From Oceanispirochaeta sp. M1 (GTDB lineage: Bacteria > Spirochaetota > Spirochaetia > DSM-2461), in NCBI RefSeq assembly GCF_003346715.1, contig NZ_QQPQ01000016.1, positions 1 through 64,000 of the forward strand: a DNA stretch of 64,000 bases. Direction: 5' to 3'. How positions within the stretch are numbered: position 1 is the stretch's first letter; every line of letters starts with the position of its first letter. The position numbers and the translations under genes are program-made. Shown here in pieces: positions 18,325 to 27,677 of the stretch. The notes beneath the pieces are model-generated. The model saw only the letters and a list, made by a program, of their open reading frames with translations. It ran no database searches and was not told the origin of the DNA.

Positions 18325-20133
18325 ATGCAAAAAAAGAAAAAAGAGTTCGTTCTAAAAAGACTAACACCTTATATGGGCAGTAAGCGAATCCTTCTGCCCC
18401 TGTCATTAGTATTGTCAGGGATTTCCGCAGTGCTCAATATTGTACCATTTGTACTTGTATGGTACATAATCCGGGATATATTATCAGAGTCACAGGCGAT
18501 TAATGTTTCTCATATCAGCTTCTATGCCTGGCTTGCCTTTGCAAGTGCACTGATGGGAATCGTAGTATATTTCTGCGCACTCACCAGTTCTCATCTTGCG
18601 GCCTTTCGTGTTGAGGTCGGAATGCAGAAAATTGGCATGAAAAAGATACTGGATATGCCGCTTGGTTTTTTTGATAAGCACTCAAGCGGGAAAATACGAA
18701 AGATAGTAAACGATGGTGCCGGTACTACACATTCATTTTTAGCTCACCAGCTTCCTGATATGGCAGGAAGCGTCATTTCTCCTATGACTCTCATTGTACT
18801 GATTCTTGTTGTAGACTGGAGAATGGGTCTTGCTTCACTTGTTCCAATTATTTTGGGATTCATAACAATGAAGTTCATGACGAGCTCTAAAGGTAAGAAA
18901 TTTCAACAAATGTATTATGATTCGCTGGAGGAAATGAGCTCTGAATCCGTGGAATATATTCGTGGAATACCGGTTGTAAAAACATTCGGTCAAAGTATAT
19001 TTTCTTTCAAAAAATTCTATGACAGTATACTTAGATATAAAGAAATGGTTCTTGCCTATACTTTTCTCTGGCGAAAACCTATGTCATTTTTCACAGTAAT
19101 TATGCAGTCGGCTGCATTCTTTTTAATCCCGATGGCAATATTATTAATAGGACGGGGAGAGATACTCCCTCTTGTCCTGTCCGATTTTATTTTTTACCTT
19201 CTCATATCACCACTTTTTGCAACTCTTTTAATGAAATCGATGTTTTTTCAACAAAATGTTTTAATTGCCGAGCAGGCAATTGATAGGCTGGATAACCTCC
19301 TGAATTATCCAGGTATGCATTATATCGAAAATACAAAAAACATTAAAAATCACAGTCTGGAGTTCAGAGATGTCGTTTTCTCATATGAAGGGAGCAACAA
19401 ACGGGCAATAAATAAAATTAGTTTTAAATTAAACGAAGGTGAAACTGTAGCTCTTGTCGGAGCCTCAGGAGGAGGTAAAACAACGATTGCCCGACTGGCT
19501 GCACGCTTTTGGGATATAGATGAAGGTGAAGTTTTGGTTGGAGGAATTAACGTCAGGGATATTTCTAAAAAAGAACTGATGAACAATGTCTCTTTTGTAT
19601 TTCAAAGTACAAAGCTGTTTAAAGGTTCACTAAGAGAGAATGTCGTCTTTGGAAAGGAAGACATCGGAGAAAAAGAGATAAATCAAGCAATCGATTCTTC
19701 CCAGTCAAGAGAAATCATAGAGAACCTGCAGGATGGACTCGATACAGTAATGGGTACGAAGGGAACCTATCTTTCCGGGGGGGAACAGCAGAGAATTGCA
19801 CTTGCCAGAGCCATGGTCAAGAATGCTCCGATCGTACTTCTAGATGAAGCCACAGCCTTTGCCGACCCGGAAAATGAGCATCTAATTCAAAAAGCCCTTA
19901 AAACACTCAGTCATGGTAAAACGACCCTCATGATTGCTCATCGTCTAACGACTGTACAGGACGCTGACAGAATACTTGTTATTGAAAACGGAAAAATTGA
20001 AGAAGAAGGCACACACATAGAGCTGATAGAACAAGGCGGCCTATATAAAACAATGTGGGATGAATATCAGAAAACTATCGCATGGAAAATTGCCGCTAGA
20101 GAGACGGCATGCATAGGAGTACAAAATGCTTAA
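18325..20133 (+). CDS. ABC half-transporter, membrane plus ATPase (YbtP/IrtA-like)
   Basis: Half-transporter of 602 residues with the type IV exporter fold. A six-helix membrane domain (about 15-310) precedes the nucleotide-binding domain (about 345-580). Walker A is GASGGGKTT, the signature is LSGGEQQR, Walker B is IVLLDEAT and the switch is IAHRL. The sequence after Walker B (AFADPENE) is one I associate with siderophore-locus half-transporters. It overlaps the next gene by eight bases, so the two probably form a heterodimer. By analogy with YbtPQ and IrtAB it may import or release a ferri-siderophore rather than export. Direction is inference. Confidence 0.9.
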   Translation: MQKKKKEFVLKRLTPYMGSKRILLPLSLVLSGISAVLNIVPFVLVWYIIRDILSESQAINVSHISFYAWLAFASALMGIVVYFCALTSSHLAAFRVEVGMQKIGMKKILDMPLGFFDKHSSGKIRKIVNDGAGTTHSFLAHQLPDMAGSVISPMTLIVLILVVDWRMGLASLVPIILGFITMKFMTSSKGKKFQQMYYDSLEEMSSESVEYIRGIPVVKTFGQSIFSFKKFYDSILRYKEMVLAYTFLWRKPMSFFTVIMQSAAFFLIPMAILLIGRGEILPLVLSDFIFYLLISPLFATLLMKSMFFQQNVLIAEQAIDRLDNLLNYPGMHYIENTKNIKNHSLEFRDVVFSYEGSNKRAINKISFKLNEGETVALVGASGGGKTTIARLAARFWDIDEGEVLVGGINVRDISKKELMNNVSFVFQSTKLFKGSLRENVVFGKEDIGEKEINQAIDSSQSREIIENLQDGLDTVMGTKGTYLSGGEQQRIALARAMVKNAPIVLLDEATAFADPENEHLIQKALKTLSHGKTTLMIAHRLTTVQDADRILVIENGKIEEEGTHIELIEQGGLYKTMWDEYQKTIAWKIAARETACIGVQNA

Positions 20134-21865
20134 ATACTTTCAAAAAAAATACGCTATGTCAGAAAAGGGTGCGAAAGACCTTTATGTTTCAATTATCTGG
20201 ACTGTAGTGATGGATATCAGTTTTATGATTCCGGTGGTCCTCAGTTTTAAATTTTTAAATGAATATATGATTTCCCTGATAAACAAGGCCGAGAACCCCA
20301 CGAACAGCATCCTCTACTATATTATTATGTCTATAGGGTTTCTCCTACTTATGTTTGTTATCGCGTATTTTCAGTACGACTCGGCCTTTACAAAAATTTA
20401 CGAAGAAAGCGCACGTCGGCGGATCAGTCTGGCCGAAACACTGAGAAAGCTGCCGCTGGCCTTTTTCGGCAAAAAAGATGTTGCCGATTTAAGCTCTACC
20501 ATAATGGAAGATGCTACCCAGATAGAGCAACTTTTTTCCCATTCTGTACCTCAAATTTATGCAGCAGTAATGACAACATTGATTATGGGCGTGATGATGT
20601 TTTTTTACAATTGGCAGCTGTCTCTTGCCCTTTTCTGGGTTGTCCCAGTTTCTATCTTCGTCTTTTGTCTATCAAGAAAGTTTCAGAACAGGATGCATAT
20701 AGAGCTTTATCAAGTAAAAAGAGATATCTCGGATGAAATTCAAGAGGGGCTTGATTCAGCCCATGAAATAAAATCCTATAACAGAGAAGATGACTATTCT
20801 AACAGCATTAGCTCAAATTTAAATAATTTCGAAAAGTCTTTAATTAAAGGAGAGCTTTTAATTGGGGCGTTTATCAACTTGTCTTATGTATTTTTAAAAC
20901 TGGGACTCCCCAGTGTTATGCTCTACGGTGCTTATCTTCTGGCAACCGGCTCCATAAATATTTTTACCTACCTTGTTTTTCTTGTTGTTGCGGCACGTAT
21001 CTATAATCCTATAATGACGGCTCTGGATAACTTTGCGGCGATAATATATCTGAACGTGCGTATAAAGCGAATGGAAGAAATGGAACAAATGCCAAGACAG
21101 AATGGAACTCTTGTATTTGATCCTGAAAACTATGATATAGAATTCAATAATGTCGATTTCTCATATCAGGAGGGTGTGCAAACATTAAAAGATGTAAGCT
21201 TTACGGCCAAACAGGGCGAAGTAACCGCACTTGTAGGTCCTTCCGGTGGAGGAAAGAGCACAGTAGCAAAGCTGTCTGCACGCTTCTGGGATATTGACAG
21301 AGGTGTTATCACTCTGGGAGGAGAAGATATTTCTCTTGTTGATCCTGAAACGCTCCTGAATAATTTTTCAATTGTTTTTCAGGATGTGACCCTGTTTAAT
21401 TCAAGTGTTATGGACAATATCCGTCTCGGTAAAAAAGATGCGGCGGATCATGAAGTAATGAATGCCGCTAGATTGGCCCAATGCGACGATTTTATTAAAA
21501 ACCTTCCCCAGGGATACGATACCCTTATTGGAGAAAACGGAGAGAAACTATCGGGAGGCGAGAGGCAGCGTATATCAATAGCCAGGGCAATGCTGAAAGA
21601 TGCCCCGATTATTCTGCTGGACGAAGCCACCGCATCTCTTGATGCTGAAAATGAGAGCAAAATCCAAGGTGCACTCAGCGAACTAATAAAAAATAGAACT
21701 GTTTTAATTATTGCTCATCGTATGAGAACCGTTTCGGGAGCTGATAAAATTGTTGTTATTAAAGACGGCACGATCGCAGAATCAGGTACTCCTCTGGAAT
21801 TAAATGAAAAACAAGGGATCTTTTCATCGATGTTAAAAACTCAATATGGAGTGAGCCTGCAGTAA
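20126..21865 (+). CDS. ABC half-transporter, membrane plus ATPase (YbtQ/IrtB-like)
   Basis: Second half-transporter, 579 residues. The membrane domain is at about 20-305 and the ATPase domain at about 335-575. The motifs are intact: Walker A GPSGGGKST, signature LSGGERQR, Walker B IILLDEATASLD and switch IAHRM. Both halves keep consensus motifs, so neither ATP site looks degenerate. It follows its partner with an eight-base overlap and is 46 bases from the siderophore-binding protein gene. Confidence 0.9.
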   Translation: MLKYFQKKYAMSEKGAKDLYVSIIWTVVMDISFMIPVVLSFKFLNEYMISLINKAENPTNSILYYIIMSIGFLLLMFVIAYFQYDSAFTKIYEESARRRISLAETLRKLPLAFFGKKDVADLSSTIMEDATQIEQLFSHSVPQIYAAVMTTLIMGVMMFFYNWQLSLALFWVVPVSIFVFCLSRKFQNRMHIELYQVKRDISDEIQEGLDSAHEIKSYNREDDYSNSISSNLNNFEKSLIKGELLIGAFINLSYVFLKLGLPSVMLYGAYLLATGSINIFTYLVFLVVAARIYNPIMTALDNFAAIIYLNVRIKRMEEMEQMPRQNGTLVFDPENYDIEFNNVDFSYQEGVQTLKDVSFTAKQGEVTALVGPSGGGKSTVAKLSARFWDIDRGVITLGGEDISLVDPETLLNNFSIVFQDVTLFNSSVMDNIRLGKKDAADHEVMNAARLAQCDDFIKNLPQGYDTLIGENGEKLSGGERQRISIARAMLKDAPIILLDEATASLDAENESKIQGALSELIKNRTVLIIAHRMRTVSGADKIVVIKDGTIAESGTPLELNEKQGIFSSMLKTQYGVSLQ

Positions 21866-21911
21866 TCATAGATCATAGTCTGAAAATAATGGTTCTTGGA
21901 GAAATAATAAA

Positions 21912-23036
21912 ATGAAGAAAAATAAAGTATTCACAATGCTAATTATAGCATTCTCTTTTGCCCCGCTTTTAGCAGAGGGACAGCTGGAGGATGAATCCAT
22001 CACACTCACAGAACATGCTATGGAAATAATACCTGATTCAATAACCATAACAGACAGCAAGGGCAGAGAGGTCAAGGTAAACTTGCCTGTAGAGCGAGTA
22101 GCCTTCAGTCATTTTGCAACAGGAGAAGCAATAAAAATTGTCGATGCCTGGGACATGGTTGTAGGCAGGGACGCCTTTACTTCGGATCGTATTATCTTTC
22201 CCGATCTGGATGAAATACCCCTCATTTCCGGAATGAGCGTATACGAATTAAATTATGAAGAAATATATGAACTGGATATTGACCTATTTATTGCTGTTGA
22301 TATACCGATGCCAGGTTTTGATGAAATGGTCTTAAAGCTCGAACCGGATATTCCTGTTGTCACCCTGAATTTTCACGAACCTTCAACTATAAAAGAGAAT
22401 TTGGAAAAACTTGGATTACTGCTTGGTAAGGAAGAGGAGGCTCGAGACTACATCGATTGGTATGACGATCTTGTCGATGGGATGAGCAGTAAAACAGCTG
22501 CTCTTGACGAGACTGAGATGCCTGCAATGTTCTATAAAGTCGGCTGGGGTGGCGTTGATGATATTCAGACTTTTACCGATGATTTCACAGCTATGCCGGA
22601 ACGGAACATGTTAACGGGATGTATTAATACGGCGGCGGAGGTTCCTTCGACAGGAGGCTGGGTTCAGGCGGTAGATCCTGAATGGCTGGTAACTCAGAGT
22701 GTTGATGTAATGGTAGTCGGAGATCCAATTCAGAATGGATATGGGGCAGGAGTTGATGACAATAGTCTCATCCGAGACCATCGGGAAAAGATAGTTGAGC
22801 ATTCCATATATAGCGGATTTGAAGCGGTTAAGAACAAAAGGGTTTATATGATTGCGGGGGAGTTTTTCGGAACGCCGAGATTTATTATCGGATATGCCTA
22901 TATGGCCAAATGGTTTCATCCCGCACTCTTCTCTGATTTTGATCCTCAGACAATCCATCAGGAGTATCTGACACGCTTTATGCGGATCGACTATGACCTG
23001 AATGAACACGGGGTCTTTATTTATCCCGAAGAGTAG
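21912..23036 (+). CDS. Iron-siderophore binding protein (FecB/BtuF type)
   Basis: Periplasmic substrate-binding protein of 374 residues, family of cluster A-II iron-chelate binders. The signal peptide ends APLLAEGQLEDES, without a lipobox cysteine. The first lobe begins TITDSKGREVKVNLPVERVA, typical of the family. The second lobe follows a long helix (IKENLEKLGLLLGKEEEARD). It feeds the FecCD permease and FecE ATPase about 1.3 kb downstream. The coding end overlaps the frame upstream of the methyltransferase start but not its chosen start. Confidence 0.88.
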   Translation: MKKNKVFTMLIIAFSFAPLLAEGQLEDESITLTEHAMEIIPDSITITDSKGREVKVNLPVERVAFSHFATGEAIKIVDAWDMVVGRDAFTSDRIIFPDLDEIPLISGMSVYELNYEEIYELDIDLFIAVDIPMPGFDEMVLKLEPDIPVVTLNFHEPSTIKENLEKLGLLLGKEEEARDYIDWYDDLVDGMSSKTAALDETEMPAMFYKVGWGGVDDIQTFTDDFTAMPERNMLTGCINTAAEVPSTGGWVQAVDPEWLVTQSVDVMVVGDPIQNGYGAGVDDNSLIRDHREKIVEHSIYSGFEAVKNKRVYMIAGEFFGTPRFIIGYAYMAKWFHPALFSDFDPQTIHQEYLTRFMRIDYDLNEHGVFIYPEE

Positions 23037-23061
23037 ATTGAAAAAAATTAAGGAGAGACAA

Positions 23062-23907
23062 ATGGCAGAAGACAGCCGCCCCACGGCGGAAGAATATATT
23101 AAAAGTCTGGAAAGAAGTAATAAAGCGTCTGAAAAAGCTATCCGGGCGGCGATTGGGGAACTGGGACTTTTTCCGAACTGCAATGTGCTGGATATTCCCT
23201 GCGGGATCGGCAACCCCTCGCAGTGGATGGCGGAGGAACAATCCACTGCCAATATTGTCGGTATTGATATATCTGAAGAACATCTTCTCAAGGCAAGGAT
23301 GTTAACGGAGAGAAAGAAAACATCCAATTCAGTTGTTTTTTTGAAAGGGAATATAAATAATCTTGAATTTGAGGAAGATACCTTTGATTTTATCTGGTGC
23401 TGTGACGGCCTATGGCCGGGGGCTGTTGAAATAGGCTGCCTTGCTGAAGATCCTTATGAGATCCTTTCAGAAATGGTACGGGTCAGCAAAGACGGAGGAA
23501 CCATTGCCATTGTTTTCTGGTCAAGTCAGAAACTGCTGCCTGGGTATCCACTTCTGGAGGCCAGACTTAATACAACTCTCGCTGCAAATATCCCTGTAAC
23601 ACCACAAACGGATTCGGATCTTCACTTTATGAGAGCCCCCCTATGGCTTGAGAAAACGGGATTAAAAAACATTAAATCCAGAACATTCGCTGCGGATATA
23701 AACGGACCTTTTAATAATGAAAGAAAAAAGGCCATGCTGGGATTCCTGCATATGTTCTGGGGTGCTGCTGAGACAGAGCTGTCTCCGGAAATATGGGAAC
23801 AGTACAAGACAATCACAAATCCGGATTCAGATGAGTTCATTTTCAACAAAGAAGGGTATGCGGGATTTATTACTTATACGATGTTTACGGGCAGCGTAGT
23901 TAAATAG
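23062..23907 (+). CDS. Class I SAM-dependent methyltransferase
   Basis: About 281 residues. The ATG at 23062 follows AGGAGA and is preferred to an upstream start at 23002 that would overlap the binding-protein gene. The Rossmann-fold motif I reads VLDIPCGIGNPSQWM, motif II ends in VGIDISEEHL, and the post-II region has FDFIWCCDGLWPG. The substrate is unknown. It sits between the siderophore-binding protein and the permease on the same strand, so modification or breakdown of the chelate, or of a related ligand, is plausible. Such a gene is not required for ordinary siderophore uptake. Confidence 0.85.
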   Translation: MAEDSRPTAEEYIKSLERSNKASEKAIRAAIGELGLFPNCNVLDIPCGIGNPSQWMAEEQSTANIVGIDISEEHLLKARMLTERKKTSNSVVFLKGNINNLEFEEDTFDFIWCCDGLWPGAVEIGCLAEDPYEILSEMVRVSKDGGTIAIVFWSSQKLLPGYPLLEARLNTTLAANIPVTPQTDSDLHFMRAPLWLEKTGLKNIKSRTFAADINGPFNNERKKAMLGFLHMFWGAAETELSPEIWEQYKTITNPDSDEFIFNKEGYAGFITYTMFTGSVVK

Positions 23908-23915
23908 AGGAAAAA

Positions 23916-24263
23916 ATGTCAAAAGAATTATTAATAGCAGGTGTATCATTCGGTCTTTTTGTAGTGTGTCCAAGAATGGCCGGAATGATGCATATAATAA
24001 ATAAACATACAAATGTATCTATGTTAATAACTGTGCTTCTAGGAATAGGTGTTTCAATTCCGATTCTGTTTCTGATGGTTTTTGTGTTTTCAAAGTTTGG
24101 AGTCTGGGGTGCCTTGAGTATTTGTGTACTGACAGATTTAGGTGCTGCCCTTTTTATGAAAGAGATTAGTATGAAGGCGGGATTTGAAACATTCATCATT
24201 GCTGTCTTTGTCATTATCGGAGTTAAAACTGCTCCACTGTTAAGTAAACTGATAATAAAATAG
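23916..24263 (+). CDS. Small four-helix membrane protein of unknown function
   Basis: A 115-residue, strongly hydrophobic protein with four predicted membrane helices and very few charged residues. GAGGAAAAA stands just before the ATG. It lies eight bases after the methyltransferase and 19 bases before the FecCD permease, so it is almost certainly in the same transcript. I do not recognise the family. It could be an accessory subunit of the uptake system. Confidence 0.75.
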   Translation: MSKELLIAGVSFGLFVVCPRMAGMMHIINKHTNVSMLITVLLGIGVSIPILFLMVFVFSKFGVWGALSICVLTDLGAALFMKEISMKAGFETFIIAVFVIIGVKTAPLLSKLIIK

Positions 24264-24282
24264 AAGGAGACATGTCAAATTA

Positions 24283-25362
24283 ATGTCAGATTTTGAAGTT
24301 TTATTGAAACAGAGTATGCAATTAAAGGAATCCTATATAAAGCACAAGAGCAGAAAGAATCTGTTTCTTGTTATTCTAATTCCTGTTGTTATTATTTTAA
24401 TAGGATCTGCTGTTGCCTTTGGTTCTGCAGATATCGAATTTCTTGATGTATACCGCACAATATTGAGTAAATTATTTTCCGGAATTGCCCCCTCCGCCGG
24501 ACACGCTGATATTATTATATGGAAGCTGCGGCTTCCCCGTATCCTCATGGGCCTTTTAGCCGGGATCGCCCTTGGGTCTTCTGGGGCAGTCATGCAGGTT
24601 GTTTTGAGGAATCCTTTGGCCGATCCCTATATGCTTGGAATTGCGTCAGCCGCTGGTTTTGGAGCGTCTTTGGCTATTGTACTCGGGGTGGGAGTAGTTG
24701 CAGGTCCTTATCTAATCATAGGGAACGCCTTTCTGTTTTCCCTTCTCTCTTCCACTCTTATCCTCGCTTTATCCGGTAGACGGGGAGCAACTCCCGAATC
24801 CATGGTCCTCACAGGTCTTGCCCTTCTTTTCTTTTTCCAGGCGATGACCACAATAATTCAGTATTTTGGAGAATCAGAGGCAGTAAAGGCTGCTGTTTTC
24901 TGGACTGTAGGTGATCTTGGGAAAGCCGGATGGGGGAAATTGGCCATTATCGCGCCCCTTGTCCTTGCCGGTACCGGACTCCTAATCTGGAAGTCAGGAG
25001 ACCTTAACGTTATGAACACCGGAGATGCCAGTGCGAAGAGTCTGGGGATTAATGTCCAGGGGACCAGAATCTTTGCCATGGTGGTTAGTACCCTTATGGT
25101 TGCCGGGATTGTCAGTTTTACAGGAACCATAGGTTTTGTCGGATTAGTCGCTCCCCATGTCGTCAGAATGGTTATCGGTACGGATAACCGAATACTGGTT
25201 CCGGCTTCAGGTCTTGTAGGTGCTGTTCTTCTGGTCTTATCAGATACAGTGGCAAGAACAATTCTATCACCGGTAATTCTTCCTGTCGGTTCGGTTACGG
25301 CATTTCTCGGGGTCCCCTTGTTTCTGTATTTAATTATGAAAAAAAAGGGAAGAATTTTATGA
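24283..25362 (+). CDS. FecCD-family iron-siderophore permease
   Basis: Membrane permease of 359 residues with about ten helices. Diagnostic stretches include LRLPRILMGLLAGIALGSSG, NPLADPYMLGIASAAGFGAS, GFVGLVAPHVVRM and GSVTAFLGVPLFLYL. AAGGAGAC precedes a three-codon ATG-TCA-AAT-TAA minicistron whose stop overlaps the true ATG (TAATG at 24281-24285). That arrangement could place the start under translational reinitiation. The gene end overlaps the ATPase gene by four bases. Confidence 0.93.
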   Translation: MSDFEVLLKQSMQLKESYIKHKSRKNLFLVILIPVVIILIGSAVAFGSADIEFLDVYRTILSKLFSGIAPSAGHADIIIWKLRLPRILMGLLAGIALGSSGAVMQVVLRNPLADPYMLGIASAAGFGASLAIVLGVGVVAGPYLIIGNAFLFSLLSSTLILALSGRRGATPESMVLTGLALLFFFQAMTTIIQYFGESEAVKAAVFWTVGDLGKAGWGKLAIIAPLVLAGTGLLIWKSGDLNVMNTGDASAKSLGINVQGTRIFAMVVSTLMVAGIVSFTGTIGFVGLVAPHVVRMVIGTDNRILVPASGLVGAVLLVLSDTVARTILSPVILPVGSVTAFLGVPLFLYLIMKKKGRIL

Positions 25363-26249
25363 ATATAATAGTTGAAGATCTGCATTTTTCATATCCCGGA
25401 AAAGATGTATTAAAAGGAATCGATCTCTGTCTTGAAGAGACAGAAATCATGTGTATCATTGGTCCGAATGGAAGCGGGAAAAGTACTCTTGTGAAGTGTA
25501 TTGAGGATCTGTTAAAACCACAGCAAGGGCGAATCCTTTTAGGAGGGACAGATTCCAGAAAATTGAGCAGCCTGGATATTGCAAGGATCATCGGATATGT
25601 TCCACAAATCAGCAAACAGATATTTTCCACTACGGTATTTGATGCGGTTCTTATGGGAAGAAAACCCCATTCCTCATGGAGAAGCAGCAGTGAAGATATT
25701 GATGTTGTCATCGAGATTCTTATTACAATGGATCTGGCTGACATTGCCCTTCAGGAATTTAACAATCTTTCAGGAGGCCAGCAGCAACGGGTTCTGATTG
25801 CCCGTGCCTTGGCACAAAAACCAAAAGTTCTTCTTCTGGATGAGCCTACTTCCGCCCTCGATATTGCCCATCAGCTTGAGGTGATGGAAATCATTCATAA
25901 TCTTGTTCACAAGCAGAGAATAGCAGTATTGATGGTTGTTCATGATCTGAATCTCGCCTCCAGGTACGCAGACAAAATTGTCATGCTGGATGACGGGAAA
26001 ATTCATACTTCGGGTACGGCAGAAAAGACTTTAACCTGCAGGAATATTGAAAAAGTATATGGGGTAGAAGTTGATATAAGCGGACACACCGGAAAGTTGG
26101 CCGTTACACCTATCAGAAGAGTTAACCAAAGGGGGCTAGGGATGAAACAGAAGGGATTTTTAAAGGACAGTTCTGTATCATCCAGTTGTTCTGCAGGCTC
26201 AAAAGGTTGTTTGTTCAATAGTAACAGAGCTTATGTCAAAAAATATTAA
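25359..26249 (+). CDS. Iron-siderophore ABC ATPase (FecE/FhuC type)
   Basis: ATP-binding subunit of 296 residues. Walker A is GPNGSGKST, the Q loop YVPQ, the signature LSGGQQQR, Walker B VLLLDEPTSALD and the switch VVHDLNLA. Family proteins usually end near residue 255-265. This one carries about 35 additional residues rich in Ser and with two Cys (SSSCSAGSKGC), whose role is unknown. It is the last gene of the iron locus and is followed by a convergent terminator. Confidence 0.93.
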   Translation: MNIIVEDLHFSYPGKDVLKGIDLCLEETEIMCIIGPNGSGKSTLVKCIEDLLKPQQGRILLGGTDSRKLSSLDIARIIGYVPQISKQIFSTTVFDAVLMGRKPHSSWRSSSEDIDVVIEILITMDLADIALQEFNNLSGGQQQRVLIARALAQKPKVLLLDEPTSALDIAHQLEVMEIIHNLVHKQRIAVLMVVHDLNLASRYADKIVMLDDGKIHTSGTAEKTLTCRNIEKVYGVEVDISGHTGKLAVTPIRRVNQRGLGMKQKGFLKDSSVSSSCSAGSKGCLFNSNRAYVKKY

Positions 26250-26267
26250 ATTGGGGAATTGACCGTT

Positions 26268-26297
26268 AATGCCCCCCTCCCTGTGGAGGGAGGCATT
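26268..26297. terminator. Convergent (bidirectional) terminator hairpin
   Basis: A 13-bp stem with one mismatch (AATGCC arm against GGCATT arm, C/G-rich top) and a CTGT loop. It sits between the plus-strand ATPase gene and the minus-strand GH4 gene, whose stops face each other. T-runs are short. Confidence 0.6.
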
Positions 26298-26309
26298 CCA
26301 ATGTATCGT

Positions 26310-27677
26310 TTACTTAAACTCGGGAATATAATCTTTTTGAAGATCAAACATTATGTCTAACAGCTTCTCTGCCTTCTCTGTGGAGTGAACCACAGGATCA
26401 AGGAGTAATGCCTGGAGAAGCAGTTTTCTGGATTTTGTCTGCCATCCCTGGAGTATCAGCTTTTGAATACTGTGCTGCAGCCTTATCTGGGCTGCAAAGC
26501 CCTCTGCCAGAGGGGGAACTGTTTCAGGAAAAATACCATCCTTGTTAAAACGGGCGGGAACCTCAATACAACCGTCTGTTGCCAGATTGGGGATATACCC
26601 TTCACTGTTCAGAACGTTCACAGCAGGCCGCCATTCATTTCTATCCAGCATAATGTCAGCTATGACAGGAATAGCAAGTTCACCTGAAGAGATAATATCC
26701 TCACTCTTTATCTCGGTACGACCTTCCACAAGGGAGTCGATATGATGCTGGGGAGAGCCTTTGACATAGTCCCGTACATCCATATGAAAACGCCAGGCCT
26801 GAAAGGATAGATAGGAATCAACTTCTCCTCCGGGGAGCACACGGTTTTTATCAAATCCGAATTCCCACAGAGCATCAAATTTATCTTCACCGAATCCGAC
26901 ATACTCACCCATATGATGATCAGAATCGATTCCCAGAGCTCCGAATGTTTCCCAGAAATAACGGGTCAGGGGAGGAAGGATATCTGGATTATCACGGATT
27001 TTCTGTTCAAACAGGGGAATAAGGTCTTCTCCGCTGCTCTTATCTTCAATCTTGTAATAACTGAAGAAATGATTCATTCCGGCTGTTCGGATATCGAGGG
27101 TGTTGTAATCCCGCTCCAGAACCTTGGCTACGAAATTATAGAAATCGTAGAATCCATGACAGAGACCGATGGCCCTGATTTTAGTTTCTGAGAGTATCGC
27201 GGAAAGTATTCTGGCTTCAGGGTTGGTAAAATTTATCATATAAGCCTGAGGACAGAGGGATTCCATATCGTTGAGTATGGGGAAGATATTTTCATAATTA
27301 CGGAGTGTGTGAAAAAGAGCTCCAGGTCCGCCGTTTTCACCATAAATATGCTTCATTCCCAGTCCTAGAGGAACCCGGAAATCCTGTTCCCAAAGTTCCA
27401 TCCGTTTGAGTTCAACTGCAAGGAGTACAAAGTCTGCTCCGGGAAGCAGGTCCTCCCTGTTAACAGATTTTGTTATTTTGATTGATGTTTCTGCTGTTTT
27501 CAAAGCCCTCAGGGCATAGGATTCCATAATATCAAGTGCTTCACTGTCTATATCACAGAGAGCAAGTTCTACTTCGAATTTATTCCAGAGATCTTTTTCA
27601 AGAATCAGATCATTGACTAGACCCCGGCTGAACTCACGGCTCCCCGCCCCTATCAAGACTATTTTTAATGCTTTCAT
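26310..27677 (-). CDS. GH4 glycosidase (alpha-galactosidase/alpha-glucosidase type)
   Basis: NAD- and divalent-metal-dependent glycosidase of 455 residues. The N-terminal Rossmann motif is IVLIGAGSREFSRGL, and the family block NFTNPEARILSAI follows in mid-protein. A Cys-His pair in LCHGF and the GMNHF motif supply metal ligands typical of GH4. GH4 enzymes oxidise C3 of the sugar during catalysis and accept alpha or beta, phosphorylated or free glycosides, so the substrate cannot be assigned. The ATG comes directly after the stop of the MttB-like gene (TAAATG). It is the last gene of the amino-sugar-like operon. Confidence 0.92.
   Translation of the reverse strand: MKALKIVLIGAGSREFSRGLVNDLILEKDLWNKFEVELALCDIDSEALDIMESYALRALKTAETSIKITKSVNREDLLPGADFVLLAVELKRMELWEQDFRVPLGLGMKHIYGENGGPGALFHTLRNYENIFPILNDMESLCPQAYMINFTNPEARILSAILSETKIRAIGLCHGFYDFYNFVAKVLERDYNTLDIRTAGMNHFFSYYKIEDKSSGEDLIPLFEQKIRDNPDILPPLTRYFWETFGALGIDSDHHMGEYVGFGEDKFDALWEFGFDKNRVLPGGEVDSYLSFQAWRFHMDVRDYVKGSPQHHIDSLVEGRTEIKSEDIISSGELAIPVIADIMLDRNEWRPAVNVLNSEGYIPNLATDGCIEVPARFNKDGIFPETVPPLAEGFAAQIRLQHSIQKLILQGWQTKSRKLLLQALLLDPVVHSTEKAEKLLDIMFDLQKDYIPEFK

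Noticed and set aside
22611-23327. 238-codon open frame on the minus strand
   Set aside because: It lies opposite the siderophore-binding protein and methyltransferase genes, has no ribosome site and no recognisable domain; both plus-strand genes are convincing.
24858-25385. 175-codon minus-strand open frame
   Set aside because: Antisense to the FecCD permease; composition rich in Arg, Pro and Thr as expected of a shadow of a membrane protein.
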